This document shows, one piece after another, positions 35,592 through 44,216 of a stretch of DNA of 47,667 bases. Position 1 is the first letter of the stretch; each line of letters starts with the position of its first letter. Made by a program: the position numbers and the translations under genes. The notes below the pieces were generated by a model. That model searched no databases. It was not told where the DNA came from and saw only the letters and a list, made by a program, of their open reading frames with translations. The DNA comes from Gemmatimonadota bacterium (GTDB lineage Bacteria; Gemmatimonadota; Gemmatimonadetes; Gemmatimonadales; Gemmatimonadaceae), in contig NSHR01000014.1 of assembly GCA_002737115.1 (NCBI GenBank), positions 1 to 47,667 of the forward strand, in the 5' to 3' direction.

Positions 35592-37879
35592 GCCAGTCCT
35601 CTCCACCGCCGGTATCCCCACTCCGCGCCGAGCAGCAGCGCCACCAAGAGGAATACTGCCGGCATGTCCCACAGGTCCTTCGCTTCGCGCACGGTCACGC
35701 CCGCTTCAGTAAAGACGGCGTCCTCGGCCAGCGTGCCGGCATCGGCCAGCGGGTAGTAGCGACCTCCGGTTTCTTCGGCGATGCGGCGCAGCAGGGAGGC
35801 GCGCAGTTCCGCTTGCGCCACATCGGCGCCGCGCTCATCCACCAGCAGCGAGCTGGTGGCCGTCTGCACCGAGTCGCGTCCACGGGTGGCCACGGCGTCG
35901 AGCACGTACCGGCCGGTGTCCGTGGGCGTGAAGCGTGCGGAGTACGTACCATCTTCGCGCAGCGTCCATTCCAGCGGCACGTTCTGCGTCGTGCCAACGG
36001 GTGAGGTGACGGTGACCGCGACCGTAGCATCGTTCACATCGGTGAAGAACGGCGTGCTCACGCGGGCGCGCAGTGAGACCGGTTCACCTGGTGCCACGCG
36101 CGAGGGCGAGGCCATGATTTCGAAAGGTGCGGGGGCTTCTTCCACCATCCAGCGCACCAACTGACGCCACAGCGTCTGATGGGTGACGTCTTCTACGGGA
36201 ATGCTCGTGTCCATCTTCCACAGCCAGCTGTCCTGCACGCCGAACACGGCGCTCATGCCTCGGCCGTAACGCTGCCAAGACAAAATGGGCACGTCGCTGC
36301 GTCCGCCTTCGGCCGTACCGGCCAGCAACATCGTGGCACCGGCGCGCAGCGCCCCCAGTCGATTCACCGTAGTGAGTGGCGGCAGCGAATCCCAGCGCGT
36401 ACGCGACAGCGCCAGTGTGGAACCCAGCTGCAACGCGGCATGTACCTCACCAGCCCGTGTCGGGCGCACTCTCACGGATGTGGCCTCACCATCCACGTTA
36501 ACACTGCCGGCGGAAATCGTAAGCGGCAGCACGTCGGCCAACGGCGTGCCGGCATAGCCCCCTTCCGACAGCGACGCGCGCCCACCCAACACCATCAGGC
36601 CGCCGCCGCGCACACTCACAAAGTCGGCCAGCATGCGCAGCTGGTCGGTGGTGAAGAACGATGCTTCGATACTGCCCAAAATGATGGCGCGATAGCCGAA
36701 CAGTTCTTCGCGGCTGGTGGGGAAGCCGCCCAGCAGATCGAGGCTGTCGCGTACGCCGAGCCGGAGGAACTTGCGTTCGGCGCTGCGCATGAGCCCCACC
36801 ACCTGCACGGCACTATCGTTGGCGACGGCGCGGCGCAGGAACGCGAACTCGGGGCGAGGTTCGCCTTCAAGGTAGAGAATGCGATCGGGGCCGGCGCGCA
36901 CTTCGATGCTCGTCTGCCACTCGTTGTTCTCCGTCACGATTTCCGTGGGCAGGGCCCCGGCGCGCACAGCAATGCGATGCACGCCCGGATCGAGTGGTGG
37001 AATGCGGAAGCGCACGGTGGTGAGATCTCCCTTGTCCCCGACGCGGGCCGCTTCGGTGGCCACCACGCGACCATCGGCTTCCACCGTGATCTGTACCGGA
37101 TCACGACCGGCGCCGCGAATGCGCACGTCGGCCTCGACCACGCTCGATGCACCGGCCAGCGTGCGACGCGGCGCCTGCACGCGTTCAATCGCGACATCGC
37201 GTGCGAAGCGTTCCGTGCCCACGCCCACCGTAAACACCGGCACGCGACGCGCGCGCAACGCCAGCAGCGCGTCGTCGAGCGCGCCGCTGCCGTTGTCAGC
37301 ACCATCGGACACGATCACCACGCCGGCCAGCGGCATGCCGTTCAAGTCTTCACGCACATCGTTCAGCGCCTGGGCGAGATCAGAGCGCGTGCCGTTGGAT
37401 GTGAGCGCCGCGGCGCCCGCAATGGGCGAGGCATCAGCGGCAAAACGAAAGCGACGGATCGCGAACTTCTCGGCCAGCTGCTTCGATAACGCACCGGTGT
37501 CGGCGAAGGTGCGCTGCAACGCCGCCGTGCGCGTGCCGTCGCCAACATCACGAATGCGCATGCTGCGCGAATCATCCATGATGATCGCGAGCACGTTGCG
37601 CTGCGGCACGGCCGACGCAATCACGAGCCCAGGGCGCAACAGGCAGCCGAGCACTAGGAGGATGGCCGCAGCCCGCACGGTCGCGAGGATGGCGCGATCA
37701 GCGGGACGCAACGAGCGGACACGCGCGTAGGCTACGATCACGACCAGCAACACGATCGCCGCGGAGGCCATCACGAGCAGGACGGGCGCGACCGGTGCCA
37801 TCACCAGATCGCCCCGCGCGAAGACGCGCGGAGGATACTTGAACAGCCATGTGGTGATGGATTCGAACCAGGTTCCCAC
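35588..37879 (-). CDS. VWA/GATase-like membrane protein heading the MoxR operon
   Basis: This 763-residue protein has membrane helices near 30-50 and 67-90, a VWA domain with intact metal site D102-x-S104-x-S106 in MDDSRSM and VIVSDGADNG, a beta-sandwich part, then a glutamine-amidotransferase-like domain (AIILGSIEASFFTTDQL, SVRGGGLMVLGG) and a C-terminal membrane helix (about 735-755) ending in a basic tail. It is the first gene of the run; 248 bp of gene-free DNA separate it from the divergent Spy-like gene. The start is a GTG without a clear ribosome-binding site. It is likely the membrane anchor on which the MoxR ATPase acts. Confidence 0.83.
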   Translation of the reverse strand: MGTWFESITTWLFKYPPRVFARGDLVMAPVAPVLLVMASAAIVLLVVIVAYARVRSLRPADRAILATVRAAAILLVLGCLLRPGLVIASAVPQRNVLAIIMDDSRSMRIRDVGDGTRTAALQRTFADTGALSKQLAEKFAIRRFRFAADASPIAGAAALTSNGTRSDLAQALNDVREDLNGMPLAGVVIVSDGADNGSGALDDALLALRARRVPVFTVGVGTERFARDVAIERVQAPRRTLAGASSVVEADVRIRGAGRDPVQITVEADGRVVATEAARVGDKGDLTTVRFRIPPLDPGVHRIAVRAGALPTEIVTENNEWQTSIEVRAGPDRILYLEGEPRPEFAFLRRAVANDSAVQVVGLMRSAERKFLRLGVRDSLDLLGGFPTSREELFGYRAIILGSIEASFFTTDQLRMLADFVSVRGGGLMVLGGRASLSEGGYAGTPLADVLPLTISAGSVNVDGEATSVRVRPTRAGEVHAALQLGSTLALSRTRWDSLPPLTTVNRLGALRAGATMLLAGTAEGGRSDVPILSWQRYGRGMSAVFGVQDSWLWKMDTSIPVEDVTHQTLWRQLVRWMVEEAPAPFEIMASPSRVAPGEPVSLRARVSTPFFTDVNDATVAVTVTSPVGTTQNVPLEWTLREDGTYSARFTPTDTGRYVLDAVATRGRDSVQTATSSLLVDERGADVAQAELRASLLRRIAEETGGRYYPLADAGTLAEDAVFTEAGVTVREAKDLWDMPAVFLLVALLLGAEWGYRRWRGLA

Positions 37880-38127
37880 GGAATAGTCGGGGCGGGGGCG
37901 GAGGCGGGCGGCGGCGTGCTGGTCACGCCAATAATTCAGACACCATGCAGCTCACGAGAGTGCACCCTCGCGCACGACGCGTCTACCCCGTGACGCAAGA
38001 GTCGGTCATCCCGTTGGGTTTTGTTTTTAAAATGAGGTACGCCTTAACATGCGCGTCGCCGACTCGTCTCATGGGGTGAAGCGGGCGCCTGTCCTGGCGA
38101 ACGCGGCCCACACTGGAGATAGATCCC

Positions 38128-38907
38128 ATGAGAAGCTCACAATCCCGTTCCTATGCGCTCGTGCTCGTGATGAGCGCGTTCGTTCCGTCGCTGCTGGCGT
38201 CGCAGGCGCCTCCCACGCAGCGACCGGCACCTCGTCCGCGCGCCGCCGTGTCGCCGGCTCCGCGGGCGGCTGGTGGCGCGAAGGTGCAGTCTGGACCGGG
38301 TGCACGTGGTGGTGGTGCCGCCGCGCGCGCCGGCCGTGGTGGTCGTGGCGCTGGCCATCCGGCGGCCATGCTGTTGCGAGCCCGTCAGCAGCTCGAGCTG
38401 ACCGATGAGCAGGTCAAGCGTCTCGAAGCACTGGCCTCCGCCCCGGCGCCCAAGTCGAACGCCTCGGACAGGATGCGCGCCCAGGCCGATCTGCTCGACG
38501 CCACGCACGGTGACGGGAACATGGCCGGCGCTCGCGCCGCCCTCGACAAGCTCAGCCGTATGCGCAACGATCAGCTGCTCGCGCGTATCAAGACGCAACA
38601 GGATGTGCGTGCCGTGCTCACCCCCGTACAGCGCGCCAAAATCGACAACCGGCGCCAACAGCTTCGCAACCGGGCGGGTGCCAATCGACCGCGGGGCATG
38701 CGTCAGGATGGCATGCGTCAGGACGGCAAGCGTCAGGGCGGCAAGCGTCAGGGCGGGATGCGTCAGGGGCGTGGACAGATGGGCCCCGGCATGATGCCCG
38801 GCATGATGCCCGGCATGATGCCCGGCAACCCGCAGGGCCAGATGCCGCGCATGCGCCGCGGTGGCGGCACGCCCGACGCGGCACCGCCGGTTCCGCCGGC
38901 CAACTGA
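38128..38907 (+). CDS. Secreted Spy/CpxP-like protein with Met/Arg/Gln repeats
   Basis: This 259-residue protein has a signal peptide (about 1-25), a Pro/Ala/Gly-rich low-complexity segment (27-78) and a helical region (about 80-185) with LELTDEQVKRLEALA, VRAVLTPVQRAKIDNRR, the double LTxxQ motif of the Spy/CpxP chaperone family. It ends with tandem GMRQD/GKRQG and GMMP units and a Pro-rich tail. Spy-like proteins protect periplasmic proteins or bind metals. It is transcribed alone, divergent from the MoxR operon, and ends in a good intrinsic terminator. The Met/His-poor, Arg-rich tail is unusual for the family. Confidence 0.78.
   Translation: MRSSQSRSYALVLVMSAFVPSLLASQAPPTQRPAPRPRAAVSPAPRAAGGAKVQSGPGARGGGAAARAGRGGRGAGHPAAMLLRARQQLELTDEQVKRLEALASAPAPKSNASDRMRAQADLLDATHGDGNMAGARAALDKLSRMRNDQLLARIKTQQDVRAVLTPVQRAKIDNRRQQLRNRAGANRPRGMRQDGMRQDGKRQGGKRQGGMRQGRGQMGPGMMPGMMPGMMPGNPQGQMPRMRRGGGTPDAAPPVPPAN
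38695..38769. repeat. Five 15-bp tandem units in the Spy-like gene
   Basis: Units of the form ggcatgcgtcaggat code for GMRQD, GMRQD, GKRQG, GKRQG and GMRQG. The frame is kept since each unit has 15 bp. Confidence 0.9.
38785..38820. repeat. Three 12-bp tandem units in the Spy-like gene
   Basis: cccggcatgatg is repeated three times exactly and continues as a partial fourth unit, coding for PGMM repeats. Confidence 0.92.
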
Positions 38908-38935
38908 GTTCACGACAGCAGGGCAGGTGAAGGAG

Positions 38936-38966
38936 CCGGGGCGCTGCCACAGCGACCCGGTTTTTT
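38936..38966 (+). terminator. Intrinsic terminator of the Spy-like gene
   Basis: CCGGG-g-CGCTG pairs with CAGCG-a-CCCGG around a 3-nt loop and is followed at once by six T residues, 29 nt after the stop codon. This is a textbook Rho-independent terminator and the clearest in the window. Confidence 0.9.
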
Positions 38967-39007
38967 CATGCCCCGGACTTGCCACCGCGCCGACGGAACT
39001 GCCCATT

Positions 39008-41152
39008 ATGCGCTTCACCGTTTACGCCGAGACCCCTGTGCATCGTTCGTTCCACGTCGCGCTGCTGGCCGGCGCCTGTTGTGTCGCCACCGCATCCGTT
39101 GGCGCGCAGTCCGCGCCGCCCGCTGATCGGCAAGTCGCCGAATCCGTCGCTCGGTGGATCACCTTGGCCGCACCGCCCAGTGGCGAAGCCCACGCCCTCG
39201 ACGCGCTGCGCACCGTGCTCCCCGGGTGGACGCGCGACAACATGGGCAATCTCGTGAAACGCGTGGGCCGTGGATCGCCGCGGCGCATGATCGCCTGTGC
39301 GATGGACGTGCCGGCGTTTGTGGTCAGCGGCATTTCCGATCAGGGCTACATCCGACTCCATCGCACCGGTGCGGCCACGCACCCCCTGTGGGATCAGTTC
39401 CACGAAGCTCACCAGCTGCGCATTCTCTCGGCGCGCGGTGACGTCACGGGCGTGGTGGCGATCGCCAATGGGCACTTCTCGCGGCAGCATCGCGGCGACA
39501 CGACCATCGTTGGCGTCGATCAGCTCTGGGTCGACGTCGGCGCCAGCACGAAAGCGCAGGCCCAAGCACTCGGCATTGCGTTGCTCGATCCCGTCGTGGC
39601 CTCGCGCCCGGTGTGGACCTATGCCGGCTACGCATCGGGGCCGGCGGCGGGCGCTCGCGCGAGTTGTGCCGCCGTGGCCAGCGCCGGTGAGGCCGCGACG
39701 GCGGCCGCCACGGCGACCTCGCAGTCCGGTGAGACGATCTACGTCTTGTCATCACAGCGCAGCTTTGGGTGGGTCGGCCTGGCCGCGGTCCTCGCGCGCG
39801 CCGGCAAGCTCGACGCGCTCACCGTGCTCGACGAAGGCAAGGCCGCGGGGAGCGCCATCATGCTCCCGGTCGCGCGTCTCGGTCAGACCAAGCGCGCCAT
39901 CACCCGCGTGATCGCGTCCACGGGCCTCGACAGCGTGCGCGTGGTGACGCCGGCCGTGCGCTTTGCCGGTTCTCTGGTGGAGTCGGTGGCGGCGGCTGAT
40001 GTGCGTACGCTGCTGCAAGACGCGGCGCGCGCCGGTGGCATCGCAGGCACGCCGACGTTGCTCGCGCCCGCCCTCGACACGGCGCGCGCCACGGCCAATG
40101 CACGACGGCCGCGCACCGACGTGTTCGGTGCCATCGAAAAGACGTTCATGACGATCGCCGACCTCCCGGGCGTGCCCGGACACGAGTGGCGCGTGCGCGA
40201 GGCCATTACGGCGCTGCTGCCGGCGTGGGCCAAGTCGCGCGCGGTGGTGGATAGCGCCGGCAATCTCATCGTCGCCGTCGGCCCCGAGCGCGACTCCGTG
40301 GCGTTCATCGCGCACATGGACGAAGTGAGCTTCGAAGTGGAAGCGATTGCCCGTGACGGCACGGTGCGGTTGGCCCGTCGCGGCGGCGTGGTGCCGAGTG
40401 CGTGGGAAGGCCAGCCGGCGGCGCTGCACTTTGATCGGGTGGGGAGCAGCGAGGCGGCGCCGTCGTTGCGTGGCGTGTTCGTGCCCCGCGACTCGGCGCG
40501 CGTGAAGGCGCCCGGGGTGAGCACGGCGTGGTTTGGCGTGGATTCGGCTACGCTCGTGGCGCAGGGGGTGCGCGTGGGCAACGCGGTCACCGGGTACAAG
40601 CGCTCGTCTCGTCTGGGCGGCACGCGGCTCACCGGCCGGGGCAGCGACGATCGCACCGGCAGCACGGCGCTGTTGCATGCGGTGCAGCGCATCAATCCGA
40701 ACACGCTCACGCACAAGGTGCTGTTCGTGTGGTCGGTGCGCGAAGAGGGCGGACTGCTTGGCGCCGGCGCCTTTGGCGCGAACCACGGCCGTTCGCTGCA
40801 GCGGATCTATAGCGTGGACACCTTCGTGAGTTCGGATACGCCGCTCGAGGACCCGGCGTTTGCCTATGCGCCGCTGGGGCAGGGCTTCGTGCTGCGCGGC
40901 CTCGACGACGGCGCAATCTCACCGCCGGCCGAACGGGAGCGAGTCTTGGCGGTGGCGCGGGCGCAGGGCATTCCCGTGCAGCCAGGCACCACGCACGGCT
41001 CCACCGATGGCTCGGCGATCGCCCCCTACGGCGCGCCGAACGTGGGGCTGTCGTGGCCCGGGCGGTACTCGCACACGCCGGGCGAAGTGTTGGACCTGCG
41101 CGATGTCGAGGCGCTCGTGCGCATCATCACGGCGTTGGCGGTGGCCCGGTAG
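39008..41152 (+). CDS. Secreted double M42-type aminopeptidase, first copy degenerate
   Basis: This 714-residue protein has a signal peptide (about 1-34). Residues 375-714 are a complete M42 (glutamyl aminopeptidase/endoglucanase-type) peptidase: FIAHMDEVSF with H436 and D438, GRGSDDRTGSTALL, VREEGGLLGAGAF, SVDTFVSSDTP, and YSHTPGEVLDLRDVEAL. Residues about 40-365 repeat the beginning of that fold: VARWITLAAPPSGEAHAL, DNMGNLVKR, IACAMDVPAF, and VDVGAS, but the metal His is Ala98 and no DDR or EE motif remains. It is probably a tandem duplication whose first half became structural. The ATG at 39008 is chosen because it starts the signal peptide. It overlaps the convergent MocA-like gene by 26 nt. 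Confidence 0.85.
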   Translation: MRFTVYAETPVHRSFHVALLAGACCVATASVGAQSAPPADRQVAESVARWITLAAPPSGEAHALDALRTVLPGWTRDNMGNLVKRVGRGSPRRMIACAMDVPAFVVSGISDQGYIRLHRTGAATHPLWDQFHEAHQLRILSARGDVTGVVAIANGHFSRQHRGDTTIVGVDQLWVDVGASTKAQAQALGIALLDPVVASRPVWTYAGYASGPAAGARASCAAVASAGEAATAAATATSQSGETIYVLSSQRSFGWVGLAAVLARAGKLDALTVLDEGKAAGSAIMLPVARLGQTKRAITRVIASTGLDSVRVVTPAVRFAGSLVESVAAADVRTLLQDAARAGGIAGTPTLLAPALDTARATANARRPRTDVFGAIEKTFMTIADLPGVPGHEWRVREAITALLPAWAKSRAVVDSAGNLIVAVGPERDSVAFIAHMDEVSFEVEAIARDGTVRLARRGGVVPSAWEGQPAALHFDRVGSSEAAPSLRGVFVPRDSARVKAPGVSTAWFGVDSATLVAQGVRVGNAVTGYKRSSRLGGTRLTGRGSDDRTGSTALLHAVQRINPNTLTHKVLFVWSVREEGGLLGAGAFGANHGRSLQRIYSVDTFVSSDTPLEDPAFAYAPLGQGFVLRGLDDGAISPPAERERVLAVARAQGIPVQPGTTHGSTDGSAIAPYGAPNVGLSWPGRYSHTPGEVLDLRDVEALVRIITALAVAR

Positions 41153-41741
41153 TACGCCAGGCGGCGACGTCGGACGGGGTGTCGAGATCGAACTGGCCGC
41201 TCGGAAGCGACACCGTGAGCGTCCCGATATCCCGCAGCAGGCCGCGGGCTCCTTGGTCGCCGTCGAGCGCCGCCAGCGCTGGCCAATCGGCCCGCGGCAG
41301 GGTGGCCGGAATGCCACGCACCGGTGCGCCATCGGGTCCCGAATACTCCGACGCCACGCGCTGGGTGCCCTGCTGCGACATCGCGAGGAGCGACTGTAGG
41401 TGCTCGACGGTGACGGTCGGCATGTCGCAGGTGGCGATCAGGACGGCCGACGTGTGGGCCAAACGGACATCGTGCAGCGCGGTCACGGCCGCCGCGATCG
41501 ACGTGCCCATTCCCCGTTCCCAGTGCACATTTTCGACGCATGTAACGGACAGCATAGCGACAGCATCGCGTATTTCGTCGGCATGTGCGCCCACGACGAC
41601 CAGAACTGGTGAACAGCCGGCGTCGAGCAATTGCCGAGCGGCGTGCTCGACGAGCGTCACGCCATCCATCGTGAGGAGCTGCTTGGGGGACCCCAGCCGG
41701 CGCGATCCGCCCGCCGCTAGCAGGACTCCGGCGATGCTCAC
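41127..41741 (-). CDS. mocA: MocA-like molybdenum cofactor nucleotidyltransferase
   Basis: This 204-residue nucleotidyltransferase of the MobA/MocA group has the nucleotide loop LLAAGGSRRLGSPKQLL near the N-terminus, VVVGAHADEIRDAV and CDMPTVTVEHLQSLL. MocA enzymes attach CMP to the molybdenum cofactor for xanthine-oxidase-type enzymes. The GTG at 41741 follows the XdhC stop codon by four nt, so the two genes form an operon for maturing a molybdenum hydroxylase. No hydroxylase gene lies in the window. The gene end overlaps the convergent M42 gene. Confidence 0.85.
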   Translation of the reverse strand: MSIAGVLLAAGGSRRLGSPKQLLTMDGVTLVEHAARQLLDAGCSPVLVVVGAHADEIRDAVAMLSVTCVENVHWERGMGTSIAAAVTALHDVRLAHTSAVLIATCDMPTVTVEHLQSLLAMSQQGTQRVASEYSGPDGAPVRGIPATLPRADWPALAALDGDQGARGLLRDIGTLTVSLPSGQFDLDTPSDVAAWRTTGPPPTP

Positions 41742-41745
41742 GGTG

Positions 41746-42984
41746 TCACCCGCGATCGTGGCCGTCGTCGCGTCCCGTATCGCACTCGGTCGGCACGATT
41801 GGCGCTTCGTGTTCGAATACCCGTGGCGTCGGCGTTCGCGCATGGATCGGGCTCAGGCGCTCGCGCAGGAAACCCGCCGGACGGCCGTGGATCACGGCCT
41901 CGATCTCGGCGATGGCCGATAGGGCGATCGACGCTGGGCTCTCGCCACCCAGATCGAGCCCGATCGGCGCGTGCAGGCGGTGACGCATCCGATCGGTGAC
42001 CGACAGCCCGCGCTCGCCGAGCGTCGCGTTGACCGCCTCCAACAGCTGTCCGGCGCGCTTTCGCGATCCCAGCACGCCGATGTAGGCCACCGGCAACGGG
42101 AGCAAGGCGGTGAGCCAGGCGCTGTCGACGTCGAACATGTGCGACAATAGGGCGATCGCCGTGCGGTCGTCGTGCGGCAGGGATTCCAGCAGGCGATTTA
42201 ACGACTCTGCGTCGTCGTACCGCGCCACATGGGCCGCCACGCCATCGGGCAGCGCCAAGTCGGCCAGCATCGCCGGCCGATGGTCGATGACGGTGACCTC
42301 CCACTCCAGCGCGCGCGCGATCTGCACGAACGCGTCGGCCCCGCGACCGGCGCCGATCACATGCAGGGCCACCGGTACGACGAGCGGATCGATGAACAGC
42401 AGTGCGGCGTCGTCGCGCACGTCGTGCAGCATGGGGTACCCCGTGCGTTGCGCCGCACGGGTGCAGGCCAGTAACTCGGGCCCCGAGATCCCATGCACCT
42501 GATGGCCGATGGGGCGCCACGCACCGCTCGCGGCGTCGCCGTCGAGCACCGCACAGCTGCTACCACCGCCCTGTCCGTCGAGCACCGTGAGGACGGCGCC
42601 ATTTTGCCGCCGAGTGCGGATCGCTTCGACATCGGCCAGCCACGACGGGTCGGGGAGTGGCTCAAGCAGTAGATGGGCGATGCCGTCGCACGCGGCGCCG
42701 AAACCCCAGATCGCCTCAAGGTCGGCCCGCAGATCGTACGTGAGACGCACGCCGCGTCCCGTTGCGCACACGTCGGCGGCCCGCGCTGCCACGTCTCCCT
42801 CGAGGCACCCGCCACTGATCGCGCCGGCCAGCACCCGTCCTTCGGCGTCCACCAACAAGCGGGCACCCGGCTGACGGTACGAACTGCCGTCGACCTGTAC
42901 CAGCGTGGCCAGCGCGAGGGGCACCTCAGGGCGGGCCGCCATGGCTTCCGCCGCCGCGCGGGCAAGCTCGCGGAATTCGGTCAT
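41746..42984 (-). CDS. xdhC: XdhC-family molybdenum-hydroxylase maturation factor
   Basis: This 412-residue protein has the XdhC/CoxI N-terminal block GSSYRQPGARLLV and GAISGGCLEGDVA, a middle segment, and the C-terminal Rossmann-like domain with ALHVIGAGRGADAF, ITVIDHRP-like EVTVIDHRPAML and VLGSRKRAGQLLE. XdhC binds the molybdenum cofactor and helps insert the sulfurated form into xanthine dehydrogenase-type enzymes. The ATG at 42982-42984 is preferred over the longer frame to 43047, which lacks homology. The usual partners XdhA and XdhB or CoxLMS are absent nearby. Confidence 0.9.
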   Translation of the reverse strand: MTEFRELARAAAEAMAARPEVPLALATLVQVDGSSYRQPGARLLVDAEGRVLAGAISGGCLEGDVAARAADVCATGRGVRLTYDLRADLEAIWGFGAACDGIAHLLLEPLPDPSWLADVEAIRTRRQNGAVLTVLDGQGGGSSCAVLDGDAASGAWRPIGHQVHGISGPELLACTRAAQRTGYPMLHDVRDDAALLFIDPLVVPVALHVIGAGRGADAFVQIARALEWEVTVIDHRPAMLADLALPDGVAAHVARYDDAESLNRLLESLPHDDRTAIALLSHMFDVDSAWLTALLPLPVAYIGVLGSRKRAGQLLEAVNATLGERGLSVTDRMRHRLHAPIGLDLGGESPASIALSAIAEIEAVIHGRPAGFLRERLSPIHARTPTPRVFEHEAPIVPTECDTGRDDGHDRG

Positions 42985-43119
42985 ACGGGCGTGCCGGTGC
43001 GACGAGGCGTCATCGATCCACGTTACCACATGGTGGCAGCGACACAAGAGCCCTCGGGCGGGCCGACGGAGCTGACCATGCGGTTCCGCTGGGCCACTCG
43101 GTGACGGTCGCGCCGATCC

Positions 43120-43662
43120 TCAGCGTGGTAGGGATTCGTCGAGATCGCAGCGCGCGCGGGCTTTCGGGCCAGCGGCCGCGATAATCGCCTGCAACTGTTC
43201 CCGGAATATCTCCTGTGCCGCCAATGGCAACGGCGCGAGGAGCTGCGCCTCCGCACGATGAATGGATGCCTCGAGCACGTCCACGAGCGTCCGACCAGCG
43301 GGCGTCAAGACCAGCCGATAGACGCGCCGATCGGCGCAATCATCCTCGCGTGCCACGAGCCCCAGCTCGGCCATGCGTTGGACGGCTTGCATGGTCGTGG
43401 TGCGGTCCATCCGGACGCGCGCCCCGAGTGCCTGTTGGGGCATGGTGCCTTCGTCACGGAGGACGAGTAGCAGCAGATACTGTCTCGGATGAAGCTGCTG
43501 CGTGTGGAGCACCCCCTCAAACCGCTGCCGAAAGAGGTCGCTGACCTGCTTCATCAGGAAGGCGGGCGAGCTCCGTACCGCCACGGGCAACGGCTGGTCT
43601 TGGTCGTCGGGATGCACGGGGAGCTGCGTTCGGGCCACGGTGCCTGCTTGACGGATGCTCAA
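43120..43662 (-). CDS. MarR-family transcriptional regulator
   Basis: This protein of up to 180 residues has a winged helix: LHPRQYLLLLVLRDEGTMPQ, then the recognition helix region ALGARVRMDRTTTMQAVQRM, and the wing EDDCADRRVYRLVLT, with dimerising helices at both ends. The longest start is a TTG at 43662; a GTG at 43641 has a better placed AGG and may be the true one. It diverges from the DoxX-like gene with a perfect palindrome between, so it probably represses both itself and that gene in response to a small molecule or oxidant. C108 in the wing could be redox-active. Confidence 0.88.
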   Translation of the reverse strand: MSIRQAGTVARTQLPVHPDDQDQPLPVAVRSSPAFLMKQVSDLFRQRFEGVLHTQQLHPRQYLLLLVLRDEGTMPQQALGARVRMDRTTTMQAVQRMAELGLVAREDDCADRRVYRLVLTPAGRTLVDVLEASIHRAEAQLLAPLPLAAQEIFREQLQAIIAAAGPKARARCDLDESLPR

Positions 43663-43685
43663 GAAAGGTGGTATGGTAAGCTTTC

Positions 43686-43712
43686 CTGATAATCAGCAAT
43701 ACTGATTATCAG
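43686..43712. promoter_or_regulatory. MarR operator between the divergent genes
   Basis: CTGATAATCAG-caata-CTGATTATCAG is a perfect inverted repeat whose arms are themselves near-palindromes. It lies 24 bp upstream of the MarR start and 31 bp upstream of the DoxX-like start, the classic position for an autoregulated divergent pair. Confidence 0.85.
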
Positions 43713-43742
43713 CGGTACTTCAGCCAACCACGGAGACATCGA

Positions 43743-44129
43743 GTGATGAATAAGCTAACATGGGCCCTGCAAATTCTGGCCGCGCTGGCGTTCAGCGCGG
43801 GAGGCGGGATGAAGCTCGTCACCGCGCCAGCCGACCTCCGGGCTGACCCCGCGATGGGTTGGGCGACTGACTTCTCCGATGGGGCGATTCGGGCAATCGG
43901 CGCCGCCGAGGTGGCCGGTGGCCTGGGTCTCATCATACCGGCAGCGACGGGTATCGCGCCGATGCTGACCCCGGCGGCTGGTGTGGGACTCGCTCTGCTC
44001 ATGGGCGGTGCTGTGTACATACACGTCCAGCGCAACGAACCGGCCGTGCCACCGATCGTCCTCGGCACGCTCGCACTGGCGGCCGGATTACTGCGGGCGA
44101 AGCGCATGCGCGGTGCCGTCGGCAACTGA
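43743..44129 (+). CDS. DoxX-like integral membrane protein
   Basis: This 128-residue protein has four hydrophobic helices (about 7-22, 46-66, 70-90 and 101-119) and the motif FSAGGGMKLVTAP after the first helix, typical of the DoxX-like family. Members are linked to redox or stress protection, but the reaction is unknown. The GTG at 43743 has GGAG seven nt upstream; the ATG one codon later is an alternative. Expression is probably controlled by the divergent MarR regulator. Confidence 0.85.
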   Translation: MMNKLTWALQILAALAFSAGGGMKLVTAPADLRADPAMGWATDFSDGAIRAIGAAEVAGGLGLIIPAATGIAPMLTPAAGVGLALLMGGAVYIHVQRNEPAVPPIVLGTLALAAGLLRAKRMRGAVGN

Positions 44130-44141
44130 CGTCTGAAGAAC

Positions 44142-44190
44142 GGGCGGCGGTATAACCGTCGCCCGCGAGGCACGCCCCCACGCGGGGGCG
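44142..44190 (+). terminator. Two successive hairpins after the DoxX-like gene
   Basis: GGGCGGCGGT-ata-ACCGTCGCCC (44142-44164, one mismatch or wobble) is followed by CGCCCCC-acgc-GGGGGCG (44173-44190). Both lie just beyond the stop codon at 44129. There is no T-run. Confidence 0.6.
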
Positions 44191-44216
44191 GAGGGCCCGC
44201 GTATGGCCAGAGGCTA

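Noticed and set aside
38011-38040. T/A-rich ttttgtttttaaaatg as a possible promoter of the Spy-like gene
   Set aside because: A -10-like TAAAAT is present, but no -35 box lies at acceptable spacing, so it is not listed as a feature.
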